Assembly (NCBI GenBank): GCA_963816985.1
Contig: CAWFMF010000002.1
Location: 124,001-188,000, forward strand
DNA length: 64,000 nt
Source of the DNA: JAIVJM01 sp963816985
GTDB taxonomy: Bacteria; Acidobacteriota; Blastocatellia; Pyrinomonadales; Pyrinomonadaceae
Direction: 5' to 3'
Made by a program: the position numbers and the translations under genes. The notes below the pieces were generated by a model. That model made no database searches. It was not told the DNA's origin and was given only the letters and a program-made list of their open reading frames with translations. Positions within the stretch are counted from its first letter, which is position 1. Each line of letters opens with the position of its first letter. Below are positions 32,745 through 40,551 of the stretch, in pieces.

Positions 32745-32967
32745 AGCCCTGAAAGGGCTAAAGACAATAGCCGGGGGCAAGTGCGCAGCACGTCGCCCCC
32801 GGCACGAGCAGGAAAACGTTTCGACCCTGAAGGGGTCGCGCCTCAACGTTGAGGCGCGACCCCTTCGGGGTCGGATTCTTTCATCTACGTGCAAACCGGG
32901 GGCGTCGCTCAAACGCTGGCGCGCTTTCGCTCTGCCCCCGGCTATTATCTTCATCCCCTCCGGGGAT
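32745..32967 (-). repeat. Nested-palindrome element, copy A
   Basis: Five stem-loops in order. The terminal AGCCCTGAAAGGGCT and ATCCCCTCCGGGGAT hairpins close the ends. Two stems use CCGGGGGC/GCCCCCGG. A central stem carries GACCCTGAAGGGGTCGCG. The segments around GACAATAGCCGGGGGC and its complement near the far end can also pair with each other, closing the whole unit. It lies between rtcA and the DUF790 gene and is inverted relative to copy B. Confidence 0.85.
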
Positions 32968-32980
32968 TTTACGCTGAGAC

Positions 32981-34186
32981 TTAAATCCTCTCCGTGATTA
33001 ACTTCTCCGCCATCAGCTCGACCGCGCCGGGGTCGAGTGTGCGTTTGAAGAGGATGGTGTTGGCGGGGATGTTTGTCAGCGGGTCGCGGCTGCCGCGCAG
33101 CTCGTCCCACGCGGCGAGGATGAAATTTTTGCGCCCGGCGTGGGCGAACTCGGCGAGTCTCTGGCGCAGGTGTTCGGGCGTCCAGAAGCCGAGGACTTCG
33201 AGGAAGACTTCTGTGCCCGAAGGATGTCGCAGCACGAAGTCAGGGATGAAGGCGCTCTCGCCGAGGTCTATGACTTCGCTGCTCGGCTCAAGCGTCCACG
33301 CGCTCCCGGTGCGCTCCCAAGCCGCCGGGAGTTTTTCTATCACGGGGTTCTCGTAGCCGGTGATTGAGAGGTAGTGCGAGCGCAGTTGACTCTGTTGGCT
33401 CGTGAGGTCGAAGTAGGCGACGCGGCCCGGCTTGGTCTGAATCTCGGCGCGCATCCGCCAGCCCGCGCAGAGCAGGAGCGCGGGCAGAAAGACCGCCATC
33501 TGGATGCCGTACTTCTGCGAGCGTTGGAAGATGGAGACCGGGCCGTCGAGGCGAATCTCGTAGCCCGCGCGCGAACTCCCTTTGACGGTGTGAATCAGAC
33601 GGTACGCCTTAATCGCGCCGAAGAGTTCCCGATAACCTTCCGGCGACTGCGGCTCGACCCAGAGGCGCATCTCGACCGAGCGGTAGAGGAGCGCCTGCGC
33701 CTGCGCGACGTTGTAGAGGTCGAGCAGCGCGCGCGGCGCGAGCGTCTCGAACTGCGTGAGCCTCTGGTTATCGGAGAGGTCTGCGTAGAGACTCTCGTGC
33801 ACGACTTCGGGCTCGCAGCCGAGTTCAGCGGCAGCCTCGGTAAGCAGGCGGTCGCGCAACTCTTCGGCGACGACCGGGTGCACGTCTCGCGCCTTTAAGA
33901 AGAGCGCGCGGCGAATCTCGGATGGTTCGACGGGCGTGTCGGTCTCGAACTCGCAACGGTCGGTCAGGAGCTTAATCAGCCCGCGCAGGATTTTATAATC
34001 CGTCCCCGTCCCCACATACTCCTGCAAAGACTCTTCGAGCGCCGCGCGCGTCGAGCCCTCGTGCCGCGCGAAGAGACCCGCCAAGTCCTCGGCCTCGCGC
34101 AGGTACTCTTCGTCCTCCGTGTTGATGTAGCGCGGCTTGATGCGGTCGCCCCGCACCCAGCTCAGAGAGAGATCGGCGGTCAGCAT
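32981..34186 (-). CDS. DUF790 (Bax1-like) nuclease, partner of XPB helicase
   Basis: A 401-aa protein of the DUF790 family. The N-terminal LTADLSLSWVRGDRIKPRYI is typical, and the C-terminal region PDFVLRHPSGTEVFLEVLGFW has the D...ExL core of a PD-(D/E)XK nuclease. In archaea Bax1 binds XPB and cuts DNA next to bubbles. Here the XPB-like helicase gene is immediately upstream on the same strand, so a helicase-nuclease complex for DNA repair is inferred. Confidence 0.85.
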   Translation of the reverse strand: MLTADLSLSWVRGDRIKPRYINTEDEEYLREAEDLAGLFARHEGSTRAALEESLQEYVGTGTDYKILRGLIKLLTDRCEFETDTPVEPSEIRRALFLKARDVHPVVAEELRDRLLTEAAAELGCEPEVVHESLYADLSDNQRLTQFETLAPRALLDLYNVAQAQALLYRSVEMRLWVEPQSPEGYRELFGAIKAYRLIHTVKGSSRAGYEIRLDGPVSIFQRSQKYGIQMAVFLPALLLCAGWRMRAEIQTKPGRVAYFDLTSQQSQLRSHYLSITGYENPVIEKLPAAWERTGSAWTLEPSSEVIDLGESAFIPDFVLRHPSGTEVFLEVLGFWTPEHLRQRLAEFAHAGRKNFILAAWDELRGSRDPLTNIPANTILFKRTLDPGAVELMAEKLITERI

Positions 34187-34193
34187 AATAAAG

Positions 34194-34277
34194 AAATGAT
34201 GAGTGCGGAATGATGAATGATGAATGAAAGACCGGCTGTCTTCTTATTCATCATTCATCATTCCGCATTCATCATTT
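34194..34277. repeat. Heptamer-built intergenic hairpin 4
   Basis: 32-base arms (34194-34225, 34246-34277) pair at 31 of 32 positions; they contain AATGATG with period 7. It lies between the XPB and Bax1 genes. Confidence 0.85.
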
Positions 34278-34305
34278 GTCTTCCATCCTGTTTAATTTCC
34301 TTCGG

Positions 34306-35715
34306 TCAAAGCAATCTCGGAGCTTCCTCCGTCGGCCTGTTGTCGCGGAACTGCTCGCCGCCGCCGCGCCGCTGGCTAATCTGCTCCTCGGTCGTGTTCT
34401 GCGTAATCACTTCGTAGAGGACGGCCTCCTTGCCGGGGAGCTTGCGGAGGATGCGGCCCAGACGCTGGATGTGCTCGCGCGTCGAGCCGGAGCCGGAGAG
34501 GATGACGGCGACCGAAGCGTCCGGGATGTTGACGCCCTCGTTCAAGACTTTTGAAGTGGCGAGCGCGAGCACCTCGCCTTTGTTGAAGGCTTCGAGCCAC
34601 GCGCGCCGCTCCTTGATGCCCGTCTCGTGCGTGATGGCCGGTATCAGAAATTTTTCCGAGATGCGGTAGACCATCTCGTTCTCGGCGGTGAAGATTAAGA
34701 CCTTGTCGCGGCGGTGACGACCGAGCAGTTCTGCAAGTACGCGCAGCTTCGAGTGCGTGCCGAGCGCGATGCGCTTCGACTCGCGGTAGGCCATCATCGC
34801 GCGCCGCCCTTCACTACTGCGCGCGCTCGCGGCGACGAATATCTGCCAGCCGTGCATCCCGCCCAGTCCGATGCCCTTCTCTCTGAGGAACGCGCGGAAG
34901 ATTTCGCGCTCCTGCTCGTAGGCCGTGCGTTCCTCCGCGCTCAGCTCGACGCGCAGGCGGACGACGCTGTAGTCGGAAAGATATTCGCCCGCCAGCTCGT
35001 GCGTCTCGCGGCGGTAGACGAAGGGGCCGATGAGTCGTTCAAGAACTGTTTCCGCGCCGTCCGCGCGTTCGGGCGTGGCCGTGAGTCCGAGGCGGAAAGG
35101 CGCGATTGAAAGTTCGGCGGCGTAGCGGTAGACGCTCGAAGGGAGGTGATGACATTCGTCGAAGATGACGAGGCCGAACTGGTTGCCGAGCCGCTCCATG
35201 AAGCGGAAGGCCGAGGCGTAAGTCGTCACGGTCAATGCGCCCGTCTCGAAGTAGCCGCCGCCGATGAGCCCGACTTCCGCTTGAAAACAGGAGAGCAGGA
35301 GGTCGTACCACTGGTTCATCAAGTCTATCGTCGGGACGACGACGAGCGTCGAGCGTTTTACCTGCTCGACCGCCATCTGCGCGACGAGGCTTTTGCCCGC
35401 GCCCGTCGGCAGCACGACGACGCCGCGCGAGCCCGCCCGCTTCCACTCGGCAATCGCCTCCTGCTGGTACGGCCTCGGCTCGACGAGGAGCTTGGTCGGG
35501 AAGTCGAACTCGTGATAGGCGCGCGCCCGGTCTTCGTAAGGAAGACCGCCGCGCACCAACTCCTTCAAGGCCTGCCGGTATCCCCAAGCGGGCGCGCGCC
35601 AGCGCATCACGCGCTCGTCCCAGCGGAAGACCGAAGGCACGCGCGCCTCGGCGTCCGCCCCGTCCAAGAGGAGCGTCCCCGAATCGAATCGCAGTACGAG
35701 CGGCGCAGAGTTCAT
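34306..35715 (-). CDS. XPB/Rad25-like DEAD/DEAH-box helicase
   Basis: A 469-aa SF2 helicase. RPYQQEAIAEW (Q-like), PTGAGKS (103-109, Walker A), TYASAFRFM, FDECHH (186-190, Walker B), GLTATPER, and the C-terminal VLNEGVNIPDA with QRLGRILRKLPGK (motifs V and VI). An N-terminal domain of about 75 residues precedes it, as in bacterial XPB. XPB unwinds damaged DNA; with Bax1 next door the pair probably works in excision repair. Confidence 0.88.
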   Translation of the reverse strand: MNSAPLVLRFDSGTLLLDGADAEARVPSVFRWDERVMRWRAPAWGYRQALKELVRGGLPYEDRARAYHEFDFPTKLLVEPRPYQQEAIAEWKRAGSRGVVVLPTGAGKSLVAQMAVEQVKRSTLVVVPTIDLMNQWYDLLLSCFQAEVGLIGGGYFETGALTVTTYASAFRFMERLGNQFGLVIFDECHHLPSSVYRYAAELSIAPFRLGLTATPERADGAETVLERLIGPFVYRRETHELAGEYLSDYSVVRLRVELSAEERTAYEQEREIFRAFLREKGIGLGGMHGWQIFVAASARSSEGRRAMMAYRESKRIALGTHSKLRVLAELLGRHRRDKVLIFTAENEMVYRISEKFLIPAITHETGIKERRAWLEAFNKGEVLALATSKVLNEGVNIPDASVAVILSGSGSTREHIQRLGRILRKLPGKEAVLYEVITQNTTEEQISQRRGGGEQFRDNRPTEEAPRLL

Positions 35716-35875
35716 TCCGCAGGAGAGCTTACACAGAAACGCTTGAGGGCAAAAGGTAAGAGGTGGAAGGAAAAGTCCGAAGGGCGCGGCCCAAGGGTTT
35801 AAAGACCCTCTGACTCACGCCCTCGGTCTCGCGCCACAAGCCGCCGCCGAGCGCGGCCTTCGACGCTGTTCTAAA

Positions 35876-36334
35876 CTAGAAAGGAATCTCGTCGTCCTCG
35901 ATGTCGGGCGCGCTGTGGCGAGAGCCGCCGCCCCCGGCGCGCGCCGCCGAAGCGTTCGCGTTGGCGGGACGCGCGGACTGGTTGACGGGGATGCCTTCGA
36001 CGCCCTGCGCGCTGTCAATGAAGTGCACGTCCGTAGCGTTGACTTCCAGAGTGTGACGCTGCTTGCCGTCGCGGTCAGTCCATTCCTCGACGTGGAGGCG
36101 GCCTTCGACGTAGACCCTTCGGCCCTTCGTCAGATACTTCGAGACCGTCTCGGCCTGCTTGCCCCAGACCGTCACCTTGAACCAAGTGGTCACGTCCTGC
36201 TGCTCGCCCGACTTGTCTTTGCGCCGCTCGTTCGTCGCCATCGTGAACGAGCAGACGGCTGTCCCCTGCGGCGTGTAGCGCATCTCCGGGTCGCGGCCCA
36301 AGTTGCCGACGACGATGATCTTGTTGAAGGACAT
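35876..36334 (-). CDS. ssb: Single-stranded DNA-binding protein
   Basis: A 152-aa SSB with one OB fold (FNKIIVVGNLGRDPEMRYTPQG, then FKVTVWGKQAE, YLTKGRRVYVEGRL) and a short linker. The acidic tip DDEIPF at the very end is the docking site for replication and repair partners. Length and layout are those of a housekeeping SSB. It stands alone. Confidence 0.95.
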   Translation of the reverse strand: MSFNKIIVVGNLGRDPEMRYTPQGTAVCSFTMATNERRKDKSGEQQDVTTWFKVTVWGKQAETVSKYLTKGRRVYVEGRLHVEEWTDRDGKQRHTLEVNATDVHFIDSAQGVEGIPVNQSARPANANASAARAGGGGSRHSAPDIEDDEIPF

Positions 36335-36478
36335 TCTTTATCTCCTCATCTCTCTCAAGTTTGTTAACGCCATCATAAGACCTCACCGCGCGGCGTTGCA
36401 AGCGCGGCACATCGTATCACACGCAACAACAATTTGTATATTGACTTGCTTGTTAAAGGTTTAAGAGTGGCGAATATC

Positions 36479-36693
36479 ATCCCCGGAGGGGATGAAGACA
36501 ATAGCCGGGGGCAAGTGCGTAGCACGTCGCCCCCGGTCGGACGTTCGTAAAAGAGTCCGACCCTGAAGGGGTCGCACCTCAACGCACGCCTGCGACCCCT
36601 TCAGGGTCGGACTACTTTTCTCGTCTCTACCGGGGGCGGCGCAGACTTTCGTCTGCTTGCCCCCGGCTATTGTCTTAAGCCCTTTCAGGGCTT
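36479..36693 (+). repeat. Nested-palindrome element, copy B
   Basis: Same architecture as copy A read in the opposite direction: ATCCCCGGAGGGGAT, GACAATAGCCGGGGGC stem, central CCGACCCTGAAGGGGTCG stem, second CCGGGGGC stem, and AAGCCCTTTCAGGGCTT. The last hairpin overlaps the stop codon of the RNase Z gene. Confidence 0.88.
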
Positions 36694-37617
36694 CGGCACT
36701 TCGACGGTCAGGAAGTCGTGGGCGAGTTCGGTGTCGGGGAAGACGGCGCGGGCTTCGCGGAGGAGGTCTGCGGGCTCGACGGCGTTGCCGGGGAAGTAGC
36801 GGGGGCTGAAGTGAGTGAGAACGAGGAGGCGCGCTCGCGCCTCGCTCGCCACGCGGGCGGCCATCGCGGCGGTCGAGTGCATGCTGCGGCGCGCGAGGTC
36901 TTCTTCGTCCGAAGAGAAGGTCGCCTCGTGGATGAGGAGGTCTGCGTCGCGCGCCAGCTCGACCGCCGAGCGGCAGTAGGTCGTGTCGGTTGAGTAGACG
37001 ACGCTCCGGCCCTTCTGCGCCGGGCCGCAGAAGTCCGCGCCGTCGAAGGCGCGACCGTCGGGGAGCGTGACGCGCTCGCCGCTTTTCAGTCTGCCGTAGA
37101 GCGGCCCCGGCGGGATGCCTGCGGCGCGCGCGCGCTCCACGTCGAAGTGGCCGGGGCGGTCTTTCTCCGTCACGCGGTAGCCGTATGAGATGACGCGGTG
37201 CTTGAGCGGCGCGCAGGTGACGACGTACTCCTCGTCCTCGCAGACCTCTCCCTCGCCGATGGTGTTGACGCCGAGCGGGTACGGGTAGTTGGCCTGATAC
37301 GTGACGCGGCCCACCTCGCGCACGTACTCCTCAATGCCGCGCGGGCCGTAGACATCTATCCGGCGCGCGTGGGCCGACATCCCGCACGTCGCCAGCAGGC
37401 CCAGAAGCCCGTAGACGTGGTCGCCGTGCAGGTGCGTGATGAAGACGCGCGTCAGTTGGCTGATGTTGAGGTCGCTATGCAGGAGTTGTTGCTGCGTCCC
37501 CTCGCCGCAATCGAAGAGCCAGAACTCGCCGCGCTGCGGCAGCCTCAAGGCCACCGCCGAGACGTTGCGCGACCGCGTCGGCACGCCCGAACTTGTTCCC
37601 AGGAAAGTTATCTGCAA
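36685..37617 (-). CDS. rnz: Ribonuclease Z
   Basis: A 310-aa metallo-beta-lactamase-fold tRNA 3' endonuclease. ITFLGTSSGVPTRSRNVSA opens the protein; HLHGDH (62-67) binds zinc, HRVISYGYRV carries a further His, and DLLIHEATF and LLVLTHFSPRY complete the site. It trims the 3' trailer of pre-tRNA. The stop codon lies inside repeat copy B, so the transcript ends in that structure. Confidence 0.93.
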   Translation of the reverse strand: MQITFLGTSSGVPTRSRNVSAVALRLPQRGEFWLFDCGEGTQQQLLHSDLNISQLTRVFITHLHGDHVYGLLGLLATCGMSAHARRIDVYGPRGIEEYVREVGRVTYQANYPYPLGVNTIGEGEVCEDEEYVVTCAPLKHRVISYGYRVTEKDRPGHFDVERARAAGIPPGPLYGRLKSGERVTLPDGRAFDGADFCGPAQKGRSVVYSTDTTYCRSAVELARDADLLIHEATFSSDEEDLARRSMHSTAAMAARVASEARARLLVLTHFSPRYFPGNAVEPADLLREARAVFPDTELAHDFLTVEVPKP

Positions 37618-37630
37618 AGTTACTCCGTAA

Positions 37631-37728
37631 CAGTTTTCAGTTTTGAGTTTTTAGTTTGTGACTACAGATTTGAAATTTCAAATCCGGGCTTTGAGATTTC
37701 CGAACTGAAAACTGAAAACTCAAAACTG
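37631..37728. repeat. Heptamer-built intergenic hairpin 5
   Basis: Imperfect arms made of CAGTTTT/GAGTTTT units (37631-37658) and the complementary ACTGAAA units (37702-37728), with an inner palindrome GATTTGAAATTTCAAATC. It lies between rnz and the DNA glycosylase gene. Confidence 0.7.
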
Positions 37729-37729
37729 C

Positions 37730-38374
37730 CTACTTCTTACTGACATACACGTTGTCTTTCAACCAGAAGCGCCACGGCTTGAGGGCGTACTCTTCGGCGT
37801 AGGCGATGCCGACGCGCGGCCCGGCGGCGATCTCCGAGGGCTTGACGACCGCGCCTGCGCCCTCTATCCAGACCCTCTGGCCGAGCAGGTCTGCGCCGTC
37901 GAAGGTGCGGTCAATGCCGAGCGCGCGGCAGAGCTTGCCGGGGCCGCTCGTCAGCTCGCGGTCACTCCGCGAAGGGCGGCGCGCGCGCATCAGTTCCAAG
38001 CCCTCTTCCGGCTCCAATGCACGGACGAGGACGGCGTGCGGCAGGCCCTCGACGCCCGCGACGACGTTGAACTGATGATGCATCCCGTAGACGAAGAAGA
38101 CGTAGGCCGTGCCGCCGACGGCGAACATCGTCTCGGTGCGCGCCGTCCGGCGGTTCCGGTACGAGTGCGCCGCCTTGTCTTCCGCGCCGAGGTAGGCTTC
38201 CGTTTCGACGATGCGCCCGGAGACGCGCGCGCCGTCGGCGTCGGGCACGACGAGCCGCTTGCCGAGCAGCGCGCGCGCGAGCGTGAGGGCGTCCGCGCCC
38301 GTATAAAAGTCGCGTTTGAGTTTGACTCCCCGGCTCACTCGCTTCCCTTTGGACTCGCCCGCACCGTCCATCAT
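37730..38374 (-). CDS. 3-methyladenine DNA glycosylase (AAG/MPG type)
   Basis: About 214 aa. LARALLGKRLVVPDADG, RIVETEAYLGAEDKAAHSY (catalytic Glu in ETEAY), YVFFVYGMHHQFNVVAG, LTSGPGKLCRALGID and GPRVGIAYA are the family blocks. It removes alkylated purines in base excision repair. The frame opens further upstream inside the YceH gene, but the ATG at 38374, eight bases after that gene's stop, is the likely start. Confidence 0.9.
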   Translation of the reverse strand: MMDGAGESKGKRVSRGVKLKRDFYTGADALTLARALLGKRLVVPDADGARVSGRIVETEAYLGAEDKAAHSYRNRRTARTETMFAVGGTAYVFFVYGMHHQFNVVAGVEGLPHAVLVRALEPEEGLELMRARRPSRSDRELTSGPGKLCRALGIDRTFDGADLLGQRVWIEGAGAVVKPSEIAAGPRVGIAYAEEYALKPWRFWLKDNVYVSKK

Positions 38375-38381
38375 CTTCGGC

Positions 38382-39053
38382 TCACTCGAACTGCTTTTTG
38401 AAGTCATCGAATTGCTGACGGAGCGAGGCGACCTCTTCGCGCAGGGACTCGACCTCGGATTCGAGCCGCGCGACGCGCTCGTTCTCGGCGCGGGCTTCGA
38501 GCATCGCGGCTTCGGGCCGGGGCTCGGCTCGCGCGGGCGCATCCTCGACGGGCGGCTCTCCCGCCAGAAGGTGCGCGTAGCGCGAATCCTTCCTTCCGGG
38601 CTGGCGAGGGAGTTTTACTACAACCGGCTGCTCGTCCCTCGACGCCAAGCCTTCGAGCGTCGCCTCGACTTCGGCGAGGTCGGCGAAGTTATAGAGGCGG
38701 CCCGTGCGCCCGCGAATCTCGCCCACCGTCTGCGGCCCACGGAGCATGAGCACGCACATCGCGGCCAGCTCCGGCGGGTTGAGGTGCAAGTTCTCGACGC
38801 AGACGTGCTTGTACTTGGGCACGCGGCTGTCGCTGCCGTAGAAGACGTAAGCCAGATTCTTCTCGCGCAGCGTTTCGAGCGCGTGCGCCACCGCCCGCTC
38901 GTCGTATGAGACCACGGGGTCGCGGTTCGAGATTTGGTTGCACGCGTGCACCAGCGCGTTTAAGGTCAGAGGGTAATACTCCGGCGTCGTCACCTGCTTC
39001 TCGACGAGCGCGCCGAGCACCCGCACCTCCGTCTCGTTCAATAGCGCGTCCAC
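38382..39053 (-). CDS. YceH (UPF0502/DUF480) family protein
   Basis: A 223-aa protein. ETEVRVLGALVEKQVTTPEYYPLTLNALVHACNQ and the second winged-helix repeat (LMLRGPQTVGEIRGRTGRLY) identify the family; the C-terminal 60 residues form a Glu/Arg coiled coil (NERVARLESEVESLREEV). Tandem winged helices suggest nucleic-acid binding, but no function is established. The start is GTG. It precedes the glycosylase by seven bases. Confidence 0.88.
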   Translation of the reverse strand: MDALLNETEVRVLGALVEKQVTTPEYYPLTLNALVHACNQISNRDPVVSYDERAVAHALETLREKNLAYVFYGSDSRVPKYKHVCVENLHLNPPELAAMCVLMLRGPQTVGEIRGRTGRLYNFADLAEVEATLEGLASRDEQPVVVKLPRQPGRKDSRYAHLLAGEPPVEDAPARAEPRPEAAMLEARAENERVARLESEVESLREEVASLRQQFDDFKKQFE

Positions 39054-39345
39054 GAATTTGGAAACTCCCCTGAAGATTTATCTCCCCCACAGAATTTCAT
39101 TGACACCGCCTCACGGTCAAGTGTATTAAGCCAACACGTTTTATGATTCGCCCGAAGAACGCGAACGCGACACCCACGCCGAGTCGCGTTCGAGCCCGCA
39201 CAGTGTTCTCAAGCGCCGAGCTGTTTCCGGCCCTTGCGCCTTCACACAGTCTTGGAATCCTCGCCCGCGCGTTCGGCGGGCACAACGCTTAAACCTTTTC
39301 GAGAGAGGGCCGCGGCCCCGTTACCGCGGGGAGGAGATGAAGAGT

Positions 39346-40551
39346 ATGGCCGACCCAACATGGGGAAAACTCGAAGACCGTTACGGCGGCGCGCCGCGCC
39401 CGCGGAGGCTTCTCGCGCTCGACGGCGGCGGCATCCGCGGCGTGCTGACGCTTGAGGTCTTGATTAAGATGGAAGACCTCCTGCGCGAGCAGAGCGGGCA
39501 GGGCGAACGCTTCCGCCTCTGCAACTTCTTCGACTACGTCGGCGGGACGAGCACCGGCGCGATCATCGCCGCCGGGCTCGCGTTGGGGATGTCGGCGCGC
39601 TACCTCCGCGACTTTTACATCAAGACCGGCCCGGCCATGTTCGACAAGGCGTTCCTCTTCAAGCGCCTCAAACAGCTCTACAAGAAGGAGCCGCTGGAGC
39701 GGGAGTTGAAGAAGACCTACGGCGAGGACGTTGACCTCACCTCCGAGAAGCTCAAGTGCCTCCTGCTCGTCGTCACGCGCAACGTCACGACCGACTCGCC
39801 GTGGCCCATCAGCTCGAACCCCTTCGCCAAGTACAACCACCCCGACCGCCCCGACTGCAACCTCAGGATTCCGCTCTGGCAACTGGTGCGCGCGAGCACC
39901 GCCGCGCCCGTCTTCTTCCCGCCCGAAGTGATGCAGTGGGACGCGAAGAACCCGGCCAAGACGTTCCTCTTCGAGGACGGCGGCCTGACGCCCTACAACA
40001 ACCCCGCCTTCCTCATCGCGCGGATGGCGACGCAGGGGCCCTACAACCTCGGCTGGCGGACGGGCGAGCGCGACCTGCTCGTCGTCTCGGTCGGGACGGG
40101 CTCCGCGCCGAAGGTGGACGCAGAGGTTTACTCTTCGGGCAAGAACGCCTTCTCGAACCTCGTCAACTTCCCCTCCGCGCTGATGTACGGCGCGCAGGTG
40201 GATCAGGACATCAACTGCCGCACCATCGGGCGCTGCGTCCACGGCGAGGTGATTGACCGCGAGGTCGGCGACTTCATCCCGCGCCGCGACGGCAAGCCCG
40301 TCCCCGTCTCCGAAGACACGGGCCGCGCCTTCCTCTACGCGCGCTACAACGCCGAGCTGAGCCGCGCCTGGCTCGACGCGCGCGGGCTCAAAGATGTCGA
40401 GCCCGAAAAGGTCGCGCAGCTCGACTCGATCGAGCACATCGGCGACCTCTCGCGCGTCGGAGAGAAGCTCGGCGACGAAGTCAAACTCGAACACTTCGCC
40501 CTCGAAACCTTCGGCCAGTTCTACGAGCCGGGAGGGAGGCTGAGACAATGA
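39346..40551 (+). CDS. Patatin-like phospholipase
   Basis: About 401 aa. LALDGGGIRG (oxyanion loop), GGTSTGAIIAAG (nucleophile Ser, about residue 69) and FEDGGLTPYNNP (catalytic Asp) form the patatin dyad. It should hydrolyse membrane phospholipid acyl chains. There is no signal peptide, so it acts from the cytosol. GAGGAG sits 9 bases before the ATG at 39346; an ATG at 39337 is less likely. It overlaps the next gene by 4 bases. Cytosolic patatins serve as effectors in several nucleotide-signalling defence systems; that role here is inference. Confidence 0.88.
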   Translation: MADPTWGKLEDRYGGAPRPRRLLALDGGGIRGVLTLEVLIKMEDLLREQSGQGERFRLCNFFDYVGGTSTGAIIAAGLALGMSARYLRDFYIKTGPAMFDKAFLFKRLKQLYKKEPLERELKKTYGEDVDLTSEKLKCLLLVVTRNVTTDSPWPISSNPFAKYNHPDRPDCNLRIPLWQLVRASTAAPVFFPPEVMQWDAKNPAKTFLFEDGGLTPYNNPAFLIARMATQGPYNLGWRTGERDLLVVSVGTGSAPKVDAEVYSSGKNAFSNLVNFPSALMYGAQVDQDINCRTIGRCVHGEVIDREVGDFIPRRDGKPVPVSEDTGRAFLYARYNAELSRAWLDARGLKDVEPEKVAQLDSIEHIGDLSRVGEKLGDEVKLEHFALETFGQFYEPGGRLRQ

